From contig JAMYGW020000004.1 in NCBI GenBank assembly GCA_025617375.2, positions 1,550,001-1,614,000 on the forward strand: DNA of 64,000 nt, given 5' to 3'. This document shows, piece after piece, positions 34,279-46,440 of the stretch. This DNA is from Acarospora socialis. Taxonomy: Eukaryota; Ascomycota; Lecanoromycetes; Acarosporales; Acarosporaceae. The first letter of the stretch is position 1. Each line of letters starts with the position of its first letter. Both the position numbers and the translations under genes were made by a program. The notes under the pieces were generated by a model. It was given only the letters and a program-made list of their open reading frames with translations, had not been told where the DNA came from and searched no databases.

Positions 34279-34483
34279 TGTCAGAAGTGCAATACTCACA
34301 ATAAGAAGTTAAGTTCTCAGTAGAGATCTATTGAGCTCAATATCATATAGTATTTAGTATGTGAATTGAAGTTGTGACTATCAATATCAAGTGTATAAGT
34401 GTAAGTTAATTGTTATTCTACTCTAGCTACTGTGCAAAAGTTATATAAGATTTAAGCAAATAGACTAGAATATGATTATAACA
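34279..34483 (+). mobile_element. Solo LTR (205 bp) with perfect 5-bp target duplication
   Basis: Begins TGTCAGAAGTGC and ends GATTATAACA, so the ends are TG...CA. It is flanked by CAAGT at 34,274-34,278 and at 34,484-34,488. The same 205-bp unit occurs inverted at 36,676-36,880. No internal retroelement sequence accompanies it, as expected when two LTRs recombine and leave one. Confidence 0.85.
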
Positions 34484-34726
34484 CAAGTATATAATGTTTA
34501 TTTCATTCAAGAAAATCACATCAGCATTAATATTAATATACACTGTACTGCAAGAATTAATTAACAATTATAAACTATTTAAAAAAGTTTATCACTGATA
34601 GAAATATGCTGTTTATAAACAAATTTTAAAAATTATTCACAGCAGAACTTAAAATAAAGCATAAAATGTCAACAGTATATTATTCACAAACAGATAAACA
34701 GAATGAATAAATGAATCAGATAGTGC

Positions 34727-35015
34727 TAGGGTGGCTGTTGGGTTGGGTTGGGCCAGACATTCTTGACCTGACCCGTTGTGTAATAATGCGTAATTTTAAT
34801 TGTTTACAGTGTAATTTTGAAGATTATTTGTAATTTATGAAGCGCTCAAAAAACGCTACAAACTGACTCAAAAATCACAAAATCTCGATCGCTTTCAGTC
34901 TCAATGCACTGCTTTGAAGTTTTGAAATTTTTGATGGGGTAACTGCTATACTGGTCAGAACAGGCAGTAAAGGCAACCTCAAGGCACCACAACCACTGAC
35001 TTGGCAGCCACCCTA
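34727..35015. mobile_element. Unmutated hAT-type MITE (289 bp) with perfect 8-bp target duplication
   Basis: The perfect 11-bp terminal inverted repeat TAGGGTGGCTG/CAGCCACCCTA is flanked on both sides by GATAGTGC (34,719-34,726 and 35,016-35,023). The 8-bp duplication and the TAGGG terminus fit the hAT superfamily. Unlike everything around it, the element keeps CC, GG and CG words (for example GGGTTGGGCC, CTCGATCGC). It has no coding capacity. It must have arrived after the surrounding DNA was mutated, or been spared. Confidence 0.93.
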
Positions 35016-35105
35016 GATAGTGCAAATATACTTAAGATACTATGTCAATGAAAATTAAAATAATTAAGTATAACTATTGTCAATGACACAGTTTGCATAC
35101 AATAA

Positions 35106-35475
35106 TAGAGTGATCATCAAGATTTTTTGAAGTTGGTTTTTCACTTATTTCACATGACTTGTTAGTCATGCTTTGCCATAGTGACAAATACATCTCAATT
35201 TCTGCAAAATTTGAAAAAATTTTTGATCACATGCATTGAGCTTGAAAGCAATTCATTTTTTGTGATTTTTTTTTTGTTTTGTAAAGAATTGTGAAACCTT
35301 TCAAATGATGTAAAAATTATCAAAATTACTCTAAAAACAAAGAAAATTATTATAAATATGATCTGAGTTAATCTGACTCAACTTAGTTCTGTTGTTAAGT
35401 TGAGTCTGAATAGTTATTAGATAAACTGAGTCAGATTTTAAAATCTGAGTCTGACTCAACTCAACAGTCACTCTA
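35106..35475. mobile_element. Mutated hAT-like MITE (370 bp)
   Basis: Terminal inverted repeats TAGAGTGATC and (other strand) TAGAGTGACTG are flanked by TACAATAA and TATAATAA, an 8-bp duplication with one C/T difference. The right half holds an inverted pair of GACTCAACTCAAC-like words. It probably belongs to the same superfamily as the unmutated element just upstream; TAGAGTGACTG equals that TIR with one G-to-A change. Confidence 0.75.
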
Positions 35476-35483
35476 TATAATAA

Positions 35484-36640
35484 CACAAGAAATAAGATTA
35501 CAGAAGAAATATCTTTCTATATAAATTATGACTACAATTTAAAGATATAATAAGATTCACAAATACACAAATCATCAAAGTCAGAAAGCAATGCTGAATA
35601 TTGCTCAACTAAAAAAACTGTACTGAGATTTAACAAAATAAATTGAACAACAAATAAGATAAGCAACAAAGACAAAACTAATTGAAGAAAAAAAAAAATA
35701 TACTTAAAAATGAACAACATACATATCAGAGAAAAAAACAAAAAATAAAAAAATAAAAACATTGAATCTTTCAGAATCAAGAGAAACATCAAAGAATTAA
35801 GTTATGAATTAAACTTATTCAAAAAAATGAAAATACACTCAGTATTTCACACATTCATGCTACAACACTGCAATCAGTTTATATCACTTCAAATTATCAA
35901 AACATCTGTCAAACTCAATAAAGAATATAAAATCAAAAACATTTTAAAAAAGAGAATGATTAGAGAAAAAGTTCACTATTTTGTAAAATGAAAAGATTAT
36001 AATATCTTGAAAAAATACATGAAAATTTAAGCAAAATTTACTCAACTATGTGAGAACAGTTCAGCAGTTTGAGAAAAGAACTCAGAGTTGAGAAAGAAAT
36101 TAAAACTCATTGACTTCAGCAAAGAATCAAGATTGAAAGAATTGAAGACAGTTTTCTCATTTTTCATATCATTATTATTATCATTAAGCTCAAAAACAAC
36201 ACAACAAACTTTAACATCTGCTCAAAATGTTTTATCATCTTAAAAAAACAAAAAAATTTTACATTAAGCTGAGAGAACAGAGCAACTTGTTTGAAAAAAC
36301 ATTTAATTTACTTTTTACATTCATTCAGAGTCATCTCAAGCTGAAACTTAAACTAAAAATAAATACAGTTAACAAGTTCAGAAACATTAAAACACAAAAA
36401 TGATCATGATAGATACATTTGAAATACTTATTATAATTTGTTATAATAATACAAAAAACAAAATAACTATAACAATAATTACAGATGATAAAAGTCACAA
36501 GATCAAAAATCAATATGATCTTTGTAAAACAAAGATGATTTTGATGTTTCTAAAAAGATATGATAATGAAAACAATTAATGTGAACATACTCATTTATAT
36601 AAACTCTAGAGAACTAGCATCTGAAGAGTGAAAAATGATG
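35484..36640. other. AT-rich repeat DNA, no element assigned
   Basis: No ends, motifs or long frames allow assignment. A Lys/Glu-rich flavour on the plus strand near 35,900-36,150 may be the remains of a coding region; this is weak. Confidence 0.4.
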
Positions 36641-36675
36641 TTATGATTATATTTTGTAAGAAAAAAACTCATAAA

Positions 36676-36880
36676 TGTTATGATTATACTTTAGTCTATT
36701 CACTTAGACTCTATATAACTTTCACACATAGCTCAGAGTAGAATAACAACAGACTTACACATATACACTTGACTTAGATAGTCATAACTCTAACTTACAT
36801 ACTATTTACTATATGGCATTGAGCTCAATAGATCTCTACTGAGAACTTAACTTCTTATTGTGAGTATTGCACTTCTGACA
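36676..36880 (-). mobile_element. Solo LTR (205 bp), inverted copy, perfect 5-bp target duplication
   Basis: On the plus strand it starts TGTTATGATTATAC and ends CACTTCTGACA. It is flanked by ATAAA at 36,671-36,675 and 36,881-36,885. Read from the minus strand it matches the LTR at 34,279; the first 60 or so bases are identical and the rest diverges mainly by transitions. A partial extra copy of one end lies just upstream, near 36,630-36,660. Confidence 0.85.
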
Positions 36881-36889
36881 ATAAATTTA

Positions 36890-37980
36890 AGCTTAAGAGT
36901 TTATTCAAAGTACACATATAAAAAACTAACTAAACAGCAATTACATAACAGTGCAACAGAAGCACTGAGTTAAGAGTGATTTTTATGAGCAATAAATTCA
37001 TTAAAAAGTCTATTAAATCTATAGTGCAATGATGTGCAAAGTATGCACAGCAATTTCACAGTATATAGTAGAATTAATTTTCTTCTAAAATCAAACATAC
37101 TCAACTTTTAGTTATCATCTAAGAGTTAAAATTCAGAGTTTATTGTATCATATAAATTGTTATATTAACAAGCACAAACTCTTAGTTTTAATATTCAAGA
37201 AATCTCAGATTAAAATATAACAGTAAGTGAGACTGAATCAGATAAAGATTTTAAAGTTGTTATGATTGTTTTTTTTAACTGAATTAAATTGAACTGAATT
37301 GATTAAATTATAACTTTACATAAAACATCTACACACTGAAGATCAATTTACAGATTAGTCTTTACTTTCTTAACAATTTTTTCAATCAGCACATTGACTT
37401 TGTTTCTGCTCTGTAAAGTTGATTTTAAATATTTGTTATAATTAAAAAGAAATAAGTATTTCAGTTTTAACAATACAATTTTGAATCTACATAATAAATA
37501 CTTTGATTTCAATATTTAATTTGTGAATTATAACTACATAATTAACAAAATAATTAAAATTCAGAATGATCTTATTGCAAAATAATATTAAGTATGAAAA
37601 TATATTCATCTGATACTGAAAGTAAATTATGCAATAGTGATTATAATAATTGAAAATGATTAGAAATCTTTGTGTATAAATTACTGTGAATTTTTGAAGC
37701 AAAAGAGTCATGTATAATTGATGAGTTATTTCTTCATTGTTAACACACTTATTAAAGTAAATAATAAAGCACAGTCATAACACTATGCATTAGTAAGTGT
37801 AGTTAAGTAAGAGTCTATAAATATAAAAATTTTTTACATAAAAAACTCTTCAAAAATTAATCTTAATATCAATAAAGATATATTGTGTTGCTTTGTTGAG
37901 AAGTGTAGTGTTTTAGCTGTTATTATTGTTTTAGTTTAATTTTAGTGTCAAGAGTTATCTACTCTCACTATATTCTTTAT
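36890..37980. other. AT-rich repeat DNA, no element assigned
   Basis: I see no recognisable element here. Short open frames such as 37,487-37,711 (-) are compositional. Confidence 0.4.
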
Positions 37981-37984
37981 GATA

Positions 37985-39200
37985 GAATTGATCTCTATAA
38001 CTTATATTGATTATGATCAAAATAATTTATTTATGTTGACTGCAGTTAATTTCACCAGTATATGTTCACTAAATAAACAGTATAACACAAATATTCTTTA
38101 AATCTTGTTGAAATCATTGATGTTGTTGTTATTAAACTAAACACTGTGTGCATTTTCTATGTAATAAGACTCACTAAGTGAGAAGCTAAACTCAATTTTC
38201 AACACACTCTCTGAGTCTAAATGTCATCACTGTTGTTGCTGAAAGAGATAAAAAAGATAAAAAACAAACTAATAATAATCTTGTTAATATATCATCTATT
38301 AGTGTCTGTTCATCAGTATATTGTTTGTCAGTGTTATTTACTAGAATATATTTTTCAGCATCATTCATCACATCATTCACTAGTATCTGTTCACTGCATC
38401 ATTCACTGATCAAAAAGTATGTGTTACAGTTTTAATGAGACTTACATGAACTTTTGTAAGATGTCACTGTCTTAGTAAAACTTATGTGAACTTTTGAGTA
38501 TCTAAAAAGATCTTGACTGATGTGTTTGTTCTTATTCTGTTTTGTAACATTTTGTTGAGTTAAGAACAACAAGATTTGTTTTGTTTTGTAACTGTAATTA
38601 AGTTAAGAACAATGAAATTTATTCTGTTTTGTAACTGTAGATATGTCAAGAGCAGTAAGGCAGTGAGATGAAAGAATGTCAAAATATGTGTTACAGTCTT
38701 GACAAAACTTACATAAACTTTTGTAAAGAGAAGAATATCAACAATATATATGTCTGAATAGATCTTAACTTTGTGACTTTACTATGTAGAAACTTCTGTG
38801 TCTGACTGCAAAACTGTCATGTTTTTGCATCTAGAATAACAATAGCAAAATAGATAAAATGATAGTTAGAGCATCTTGTAGTCTTGAATGATAGAATTTA
38901 TTGTAGTTTATTAATGAAACAACAAACAAGCTAATTTTAATGTGAATTACACAGAATCTGAGCTCATAATCTGTTGAAATTGTTAATGTTGTTGTTATTA
39001 AACTAAACACTGTGTGCATTTTCTATGTAATAAGACTAACTAAGTGAGCAGCTAGACTCAATTTTCAACAAATCTTATTGAAAGAAATAGAATACTTGTG
39101 CTATATCATTTATCTAGTGAATATATATCATTAAAATTAACTGCAGTCAACTTGAATTGATTATTTAAACTATAATCAACATGTATAATATATTATTATT
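37985..39200. repeat. Palindromic repeat whose two arms flank the TRIM-like element
   Basis: The left arm (about 37,985-38,100) read from the minus strand and the right arm (about 39,076-39,200) read from the plus strand share the same order of words: AAGAATA.TTGTG, TTTAGTGAA, AAATTAACTGCAGTCAAC, ATAATCAA. The arms are about 115 bp. The 38,106-39,070 element sits exactly between them, so it landed in the loop of an older hairpin-like repeat. A single related arm lies at 42,075-42,170. Confidence 0.7.
38106..39070. mobile_element. TRIM-like non-coding LTR element (965 bp) with perfect target duplication
   Basis: Two direct 99-bp terminal repeats (38,106-38,204 and 38,972-39,070) begin TGTTGAAAT and end ATTTTCAACA, differing at about six positions. 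The element is flanked by AATCT at 38,101-38,105 and 39,071-39,075. The 767-bp interior shows no retroelement protein domain but has internal repeats of about 45 bp (TTCTGTTTTGTAAC... GTTAAGAACAA). Size and structure fit a terminal-repeat retrotransposon in miniature. Orientation is unresolved. Confidence 0.82.
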
Positions 39201-39216
39201 ATTATTATTATTATTA
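39190..39216. repeat. (TTA)n microsatellite
   Basis: About nine copies of a TTA/ATT triplet at the end of the right palindrome arm. Confidence 0.9.
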
Positions 39217-39449
39217 TCTTTACACTAAGCTAGCTGTGCTAAGTAGAACTTCTCTATAGTTTATATTTTAGAAAATCTTACAATAATGAAAATCTAAGCT
39301 TATAATGTTCTTTGTATGAAAGTAGATTAAATGTAAAGATTTAATTAATAAGACAAAAAAATGAATAGTTTCATCTTCAGTCATAAAGAACACTGATTAT
39401 AAATCAGAATTAATTTAAATGATTATTATACACAATTTATTTAACAGTC

Positions 39450-42050
39450 TCATGAGTCAGCTTCTTGACAAATAGTAATTGTATAAAGTTTTTTTTTTTC
39501 TTTCTTGAATAATAAGCAGCTGTGAATTTTTCTGTTTTCATAAATTAGCAGTATATATTGAGAAGTCTTGACTTTCTTGTTACATAAACAGTCAGTTGAA
39601 GAAATTTCAGTAATCTTAATCTTATGAAGAAAATAATTATAATTTATGTATCTTATACAAAATTAAATTAGTTCAAAACTTTTTGTCTTTCTCAGTCTCT
39701 GATGAAGTTGAAAAACTTTTTTGAAGAATAATTTGTAATTTAATTTCATCTTTTAATCTTCTTTCTCTGATCAGTGTTATATTATCTTTGAGTTTAAGTA
39801 TTTTGTACAATCTTCTCTAAACTGATTTCTTCAATCTGTTCTGCAAAGAAGTAAGTAACTGTTGCAGTTGTCATGAATTGATGAACTTTTTGCTTGATTT
39901 TTTTTCTGATAAGACTGCAGATTTTATTTTTCATCTTTATAAAGACTGTACTCTTTGTATAAACAGTATAGATTCACACTTTTTTATTCAGATATAAATT
40001 CAGAGAAGAGATGTAGATTTTAGTTTTTAAGATACTGATTGAAATGACTCAATAAGTATTGACAATTATATGAAGACATTTAAACTAAGAAATCTTAATT
40101 GCATAAGTAACTTTACATATCTAATGATTCTTGACAGATGTGTGTCAAATATATGTTTTATAAATTATTGCTGATCAAATAATGATTGTGTAGATCTGTC
40201 AGAATTATATGAAGAAAACTTTTTAAATAAATGTTATTATTCTAATCAGTACTTTTGTCTGTTTGATCATCTTGTTTTGAAGAATCTTGATATGTGTGAT
40301 TCATTTGAGTTTAAAATTAAATCATATTTTTAAAACTCTAACATTTGAAAAAAAACACAATTCATTATTCTGAATTCATACAGCTGTCTGCATGTTGAAT
40401 TTGATTTTAACTCTGTAGAATTGAATTATTTTGTATTTGTGTAAAGTAAATTTAACTTTATAATGTATAACTCAGCTTCTATATTTCTGATGAATTCTTT
40501 TCAGTTTGATATAATTAATCTCAGTGAACAGTTCATACAAAAGAATGTTGACATCATCAACAAAATTAATTGCTAAAATTTCTTCTTTTAATCTGTTACA
40601 TCACTTCAGTAAATCTGCATTGTAAAATAAAAAGAAAATAAATAATAAAAAAGAGTTCTGTAAAATTTCTGTCTTCATAGAAAAGTAGCTTGTTTCTTAT
40701 TCTTGTATGAATTAAGAAAATTGTTTGATTGTAAAGAAAATTCTGAATTTATTATATAACTCAATAAAATATTTATCTTTTTCACAAGTTGTTCAGAAGT
40801 TAAGTTAAATTCATTGTGTTAAAGATTTTTGTCATATTTATTGATAAAAAAATGACAACATATTTTTTACTATCTCATATTGTACAAATCTGACTTATCA
40901 ACAGATTCAGAACTGTTTCTGTAAATTATTCTGCTTTATATTTCATTTAACTTTTAAATAAAAAATTGTTCTCTTCTGCAGTTTACTTAATTTATATAAT
41001 TAACAAAGTTTTTATAAATTTTTTCACTGTGTTTAGCAGAGCAATTAATTTTCATAATTTAACTTTCTTATAAATTTACTTTTCTAACTTGCATATCACT
41101 ATTGTACATGTTTTCTTATATTTTTCAAAAAGAAAGCTGAGCTTTCAGCTTGTATTAATGAGATTGATTATTGTTTAAATAAACTTAAACTTCATTGCTT
41201 TAAAAAAGCAGTATGAGATGCTGTTTAATTCTGATATATTGTGAGATGTTTTTGTACAAAGTACTGTGATAATTTTTTCTGCATTGATTGAGTCAGAAAT
41301 GAATATAAATTGAGTGAAGATTTTCAAATTAATATAACTATCTTTCTATAAAGATCAAAGAACTTCTGTATTTGTGATATTCTGAAGATTGATTGTCATT
41401 TTAGAATAAAATCTTTTTTTAAAAATTTCTGCTTTCTTTTTCAGAGTGTGTGCTTCTTTATGTATCATACAAATTGAAAAAATAGTTGCTGCAGAGTTAG
41501 AATTTTCTTTTTTCATTTTAATTAAAACTCAAAGTTCATTTCTCTCTGCTGTCTTACTGATCACATTTTGAAAATGTATGATTTTTGCTTTTGCAATCAG
41601 ATTTTTCTTAATTTTGTCTTTTATCTTGACTAACATTCATACTTCTTTCATACAAAATCTTCAGACTTGTTATCTTGTTTTTTTTCTTGTTTAATTGTCT
41701 CTTTAATTGTATCTGTTCATCAGACTTCTTCTTTGTTTAAGAATTTGTATATAAGTACTGAGATATTGATTAATAACTCAATAAAGTTGACAAGATACTC
41801 TATATATTGTATGATTTCAGTTTTTATTAACAGATTTTAATTTATCTGAAGATGCTGAGTTTCAATCAGTATAATTTTTTAATTTATCTTCTTTCAGTAT
41901 CTCATCTTATTTTGATTAAGTTGTACAATTTTAAAATTAAATATCACTGAGATTAAAAGATGATCAGAATTATAATTTATACTCTTTATAATAAAATATT
42001 CTTTCAGTTAATCTGTAAGAATTCAGCTGACAAAGATTAAATTTATTGTG
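39450..42050 (-). mobile_element. Tad-like LINE (non-LTR retrotransposon) remnant
   Basis: On the minus strand, codons for FVDDVN lie at 40,547-40,564, the reverse-transcriptase catalytic box in the form used by fungal Tad-clade LINEs. Downstream come KRIHQ and, near 40,380-40,460, segments resembling the AP.KYE.IHF stretch that follows this box in that clade. Stop codons are frequent throughout. Upstream (higher coordinates to about 42,000) should be the endonuclease part and downstream (to about 39,500) RNase H, but I did not recognise their motifs. Ends are approximate. Confidence 0.6.
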
Positions 42051-42074
42051 CTTGTTAAATTTATTGTAAGATAT

Positions 42075-42170
42075 AAAGAATACTCATACTGTACTGTTGA
42101 CTAACTGTTTATTTAGTGAAATGTACATCATTAACTTGATTGTAATCAACATAAGTTGTAAAGATTATTT
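42075..42170 (+). repeat. Third copy of the palindrome-arm repeat
   Basis: Carries the words AGAATACTCATACTG, GTTTATTTAGTGAA and TGTAATCAACATAAGTT, matching the arms beside the TRIM-like element, here as a single arm. Confidence 0.55.
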
Positions 42171-42329
42171 ATTTACATACTCTGTCATGCAGACTATATG
42201 AGTAATGAGTAATCTTTGACATTACTTTCAACTAAGACTATGAAAGCAGTTAGAACATCACATTTCTTAATACTTTCACTCAATGATACTGCATCTATTG
42301 ACTTTCACTAACAGTAAGTTTCAGTTGTT

Positions 42330-43870
42330 CAATAAAGCACTTAAAGATTTATTTAAATAAAAACTAAATTAGTTTATCTGTCATCATGTCTTGACTGAAT
42401 ACAAAGTTTACATCAATCTGATTTTGCTTGTGCAAATCATGAATATGATGATAAACAATGTTAATGTGTTTTGATTGTTCATATATATATACATTTTTAA
42501 TCAAAATCAAAACAGTCTGATTATCTTTCTTGAGCTGAAGAAATGAGACTGCTTAATAAGTTTCATTTTTTTTGATGCTTACATGATATGAATTGTCTTC
42601 AAAATACTTACTCATATTTATATCTTGCAGCATCTGTGTAAGTCAAACTTCAATCTTTGTACATATTGACATAATTATGTTTTCAGTTTCTGTAATTAAG
42701 ATGACAATAGACTTTTGTTTTTGATTTGTTTATGACACTGATTCATTTTCAAACATGTACATATATTTTAAAATTAACTTTCAATCTTGCTTATCTGACA
42801 CATAGTTAAAGTTAAAGTATTCAAGCATGACTTGACTCTCACTGAGTCTGTACACAATGTTAAAATTAATAATTAATTTTACATATCACAGTAATTTCTT
42901 AAATACATGTTCATAATGCTTTACAGAATCACTAAAATATTGACTTAGTTAATTTAGAATAAAGATAATGTTTAATTGAATATGAATTGCTGCATACATC
43001 AGACTTTCAATTGCATGTTGATACTGTCTTTAATTTATTCTTTGATTAGCTAAACTGATGAGACAAAAAATATTATATTTATTGAATAAAATTGTTGTGA
43101 TCTTGTGTTTGTCAAACTGCATATAAAGACTTTTTAGCATCTTATTTACATAGTGAATCTGATTTAAACATAGAGTTTTTCTCTTGTGATCATATGTGAC
43201 TTGTATGTTAAGAATTTTCTGTGTTTTTCTTAAATTCTTAATTTTAAATATCTTAACAAAAACTTTCTTAAATTAAAAAACATGTATCAGATTTGCTAAA
43301 ACTACAATTATATTGTTTACATAGAGAAGCAGCATGATTCTTTTGATGCTGTTAATGAAAAGATATAAATTGATGTTGCTTTAATGAAAGTTTAACTTGT
43401 GCAAATTAAAGATGCATCATTTATGTCAGTCTTGCATAACTTACTTCAAATTATAAAAACTACACAGTATACACAGTGCACAGTCAGATACAACTTAAAC
43501 TTCAGAAAAAATTATTATGTAGATGATTTTCTTAAAAAGAATTTTGTGAAGATGTTGTTAATATCTATTTAATGATATTTAAGATTCTTAAGAACAATGA
43601 TGACAAAAAAAATTTAAAAAGTATTGAACTTAACTGTATATGCAAAGATGTTCTCATAATTAATGTTATACATTTGTAAGAAATCTCTCATCACAATTTT
43701 TGTTTTAAATTTGTTCAAAAATTCATCAGTATTCAGCTTAAGTTTCAATATTCACTTGCTGATCACTATATTTGTGTTCTTTGATGACACAATTTTTTTT
43801 ATGTTTTATTGACTATCAAAGTCATCAACTCTGCACAAATAGCATTCTTTTACATCTTTTTTCAAACTGA
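42330..43870 (-). mobile_element. Copia-type pol remnant
   Basis: Minus-strand sequence resembles the Copia reverse transcriptase and following RNase H region; the catalytic-box region lies near 43,310-43,350 and the downstream block near 42,960-43,030. It is fragmentary with many breaks, and no matching LTR pair was found around it. I treat it as an old fossil copy, different from the element at 56,485. Confidence 0.7.
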
Positions 43871-43984
43871 GTCTCTTACTACTTCAGTATAAATAACAGA
43901 TGTGAGAATGTCAGATTTAATATTCTCAGTGTTTTTCTTATTATTTGTGATAAACACTGTGAATATCAACATAATTCATAAAGT

Positions 43985-44125
43985 AACTATTGAATCAAAC
44001 TGATTTTGACTCAATCTAACTCAACTTTAACTCAATTCACAGATCAGATCAGAAATCTTGATCTGTAAATTAGATTAAAATTAGTCTAATTGCTTTAATT
44101 TGATCTGTGAGTCAATCTGAGTTAA
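43985..44125. repeat. AT-rich palindromic repeat, MITE-like remnant
   Basis: Inverted words ACAGATCAGATCAGA and TTTGATCTGTGAG plus GACTCAATCTAACTCAAC recall the right half of the MITE at 35,106. No target duplication was identified. Confidence 0.4.
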
Positions 44126-44129
44126 TCAT

Positions 44130-44895
44130 GTGATATATACTTTGTGTATATTCATCATATATGACATATAAAATCTCATAAAGCATCATGTTTAGTATAT
44201 AATATTTTATATGCTATGTAGAGCATATTTCTAACAATTATTTTTAATAATTAAACATGATAACATGATAAATTAATAACTCTACTACTAGCTTAAACTA
44301 TTTTATTGTTTTACATCTTGCATCAATTCAAAAGATGTCAGATGATCATAAAATTTTCACACAAAAGTCATATTTTTTATTTGAATAATAATCTACTTAA
44401 CATGTATAACACAAAAATTTATATCTATTGATTGAATCAGAAGACTGATTATTAAGAGAACTTAATAATTAAGTTTTATCTTCAAAATAAATCATCAAAA
44501 AGATCTCAGCAGTCTTTTGTAGAGCTTGTATGATATTTTTTTGTCAGTAAACATGATTAAAATGTATTTAACTGTTATTTATACAGATTGTTCTGATCAG
44601 TTAAGTAAAAAGTTAACTTAAAATCAACAGATCTGTGAACTTCTGATAGTGATGTATTTCTTGTAGAGTAATTTTTGTGTGTAAGTGTGTTAAAACTAAG
44701 TATTAAAATGTTAAAGTAATTGTACTTACTACTCAACTTTGTGCATCTTTTTTGTCTAGTCATTGTGTTTAAATAAATTGAAGAGAACAAAAAGCTGTTT
44801 TCTTAATTTGTACTGTGTGATGAAGAAAACTGAGAAATACATATTACTGCATTTTGAGCAGCAAAACATATTAGCATTTCAGTCAACAGACAATT
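44130..44895. other. AT-rich repeat DNA, no element assigned
   Basis: No element ends or motifs were recognised. Confidence 0.4.
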
Positions 44896-44899
44896 TGTC

Positions 44900-46440
44900 T
44901 TTTATTGCAACTTAAGCATTATTTAATTTCTCACAAGTTCTCAAATACTATACTCTATCATCTCATGTTTCATAGACTTCTAAATTCATTGAATATTGTG
45001 TAACAATTTGTAAAATGTTGACAAACAAAAAGTGTCAAATCAAGAAGACTGAATCAATATTTTTAACACATTTTTCTAATAAACTTCAAGCTGACTCTTC
45101 ACTTTCAGAAAGAGAATGATGAGAATGACAGCATTACAAATTGAATTTGAAAATGAAAAAAAAAAAAATTATGAAATTGATATACTCAAGAAATCAGATT
45201 AAGCAATAAAATCTGACTTCAGCACATCTCATAAATCAGAAAATAATTATTTAAAATACTGCAATATGAAATCAGATTGCATTTAATGCAAAAATTTGTT
45301 CTTTATGTTCAAATGTTGTAATTAAGTTTTCAAATACAATCAAAACATAAAGTTCTATACTTTTAAGAAGTTCAGAAAGAATAAAAAGTATATTAATGCT
45401 GATAAGAATATCAGAATGCAGATGAAGACTGATGTTATTGAAAATCTTAAGAAGTGATGATATAGAGCAAAATAAAGTAATATAATTTTACTATTTCATG
45501 CACAACACATACTGATGAAGTTAGCTGCATGACTTAAGAAAGAAATTCAATATATTAAACATAAAATTTAACTCAAAGCAGAGCTCAAAGATCTGAAGAA
45601 TGAGAAGAAACATTTTAAAATTGTTATAACAAACAAAAATATCAAGTCAAAAAAGAAAATCTTATCTTCAGATGTAAATAGCAAAGCATAATAATAAAAT
45701 AATATATTAAAACAATGCATTAAAACTAATATCTGCTTATAAATTCATTCATAACTTGAGAATCTGATGAGTTGAAATCTTAATTTGATCATTTGTTCAT
45801 GAAAAAGAATTGAGTATTTAGTGAGTCAACAAAGTCTTGAGATTGTGAGCAATTTTAATTCTCAAGCTTATATAAAACAATTTTGACAGCAGATCATAAA
45901 TCTGAAAAATATCAAGAATATAAATATTGAGTAAGTGTTTTAATGAAACTTTCTAACAAGCATAAACACTTACTGTCTTGTTCAGCTATACAATTTCAGC
46001 TTTAGTTATCATTAAGAATCTGATTGAACAAAACTTTGATTGTAATCTTAAAACTGTGAAGAGTATTTAAATTTTTTTATCAGATAATGAAATAAATAAT
46101 GAAGCTTTAAACAGTAAGAAGAATGATAATTGAATTATGAATTTAAACAAGAAGAAAAAGAAAAAGATTGAGTATTCAAATGATTTATCTTTGTATTTGT
46201 TTGATGAAGATGATGATGAGAGTTGTGAAATTTAATAAAGATGATGATGAGAGTTGTAAATTCAATGAAGATAATAATGAGAATTGTAAGTTCAATGAAG
46301 ATGATGAAAATCATAATGAAGATGATGATAAAGAGAATGATATTGATTAAACTGATAAATATAATTAAGATTATGTTACAGAGAGTGATGAAAAATATAT
46401 TGAACTTAATGTACATCACAGATCAGTATTTTTTTCTGTA
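44900..46440 (+). mobile_element. Unclassified gene-like remnant, copy 1
   Basis: Shares ordered similarity with 47,830-49,362, clearest at 45,740-45,960, including ATTTTGACAGCAGAT and a following GTAAGT...ACTTACT stretch that looks like an intron edge. After it comes an acidic repeat-coding stretch. I do not recognise the family. It is heavily decayed. Confidence 0.5.
46202..46330 (+). repeat. Minisatellite coding for acidic repeats
   Basis: Three to four tandem units of about 33-36 bp (GATGATGATGAGAGTTGTAA and variants) read DDDESCKFNE, DNNENCKFNE and DDENHNEDDD in one plus-strand frame. It lies inside the unclassified remnant. Confidence 0.75.

Noticed and set aside
38400-38720. Regular repeats suggesting a CRISPR-like array
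   Set aside because: Units are contiguous and degenerate without unique spacers, lie within a TRIM-like element, and CRISPR does not occur in fungi.
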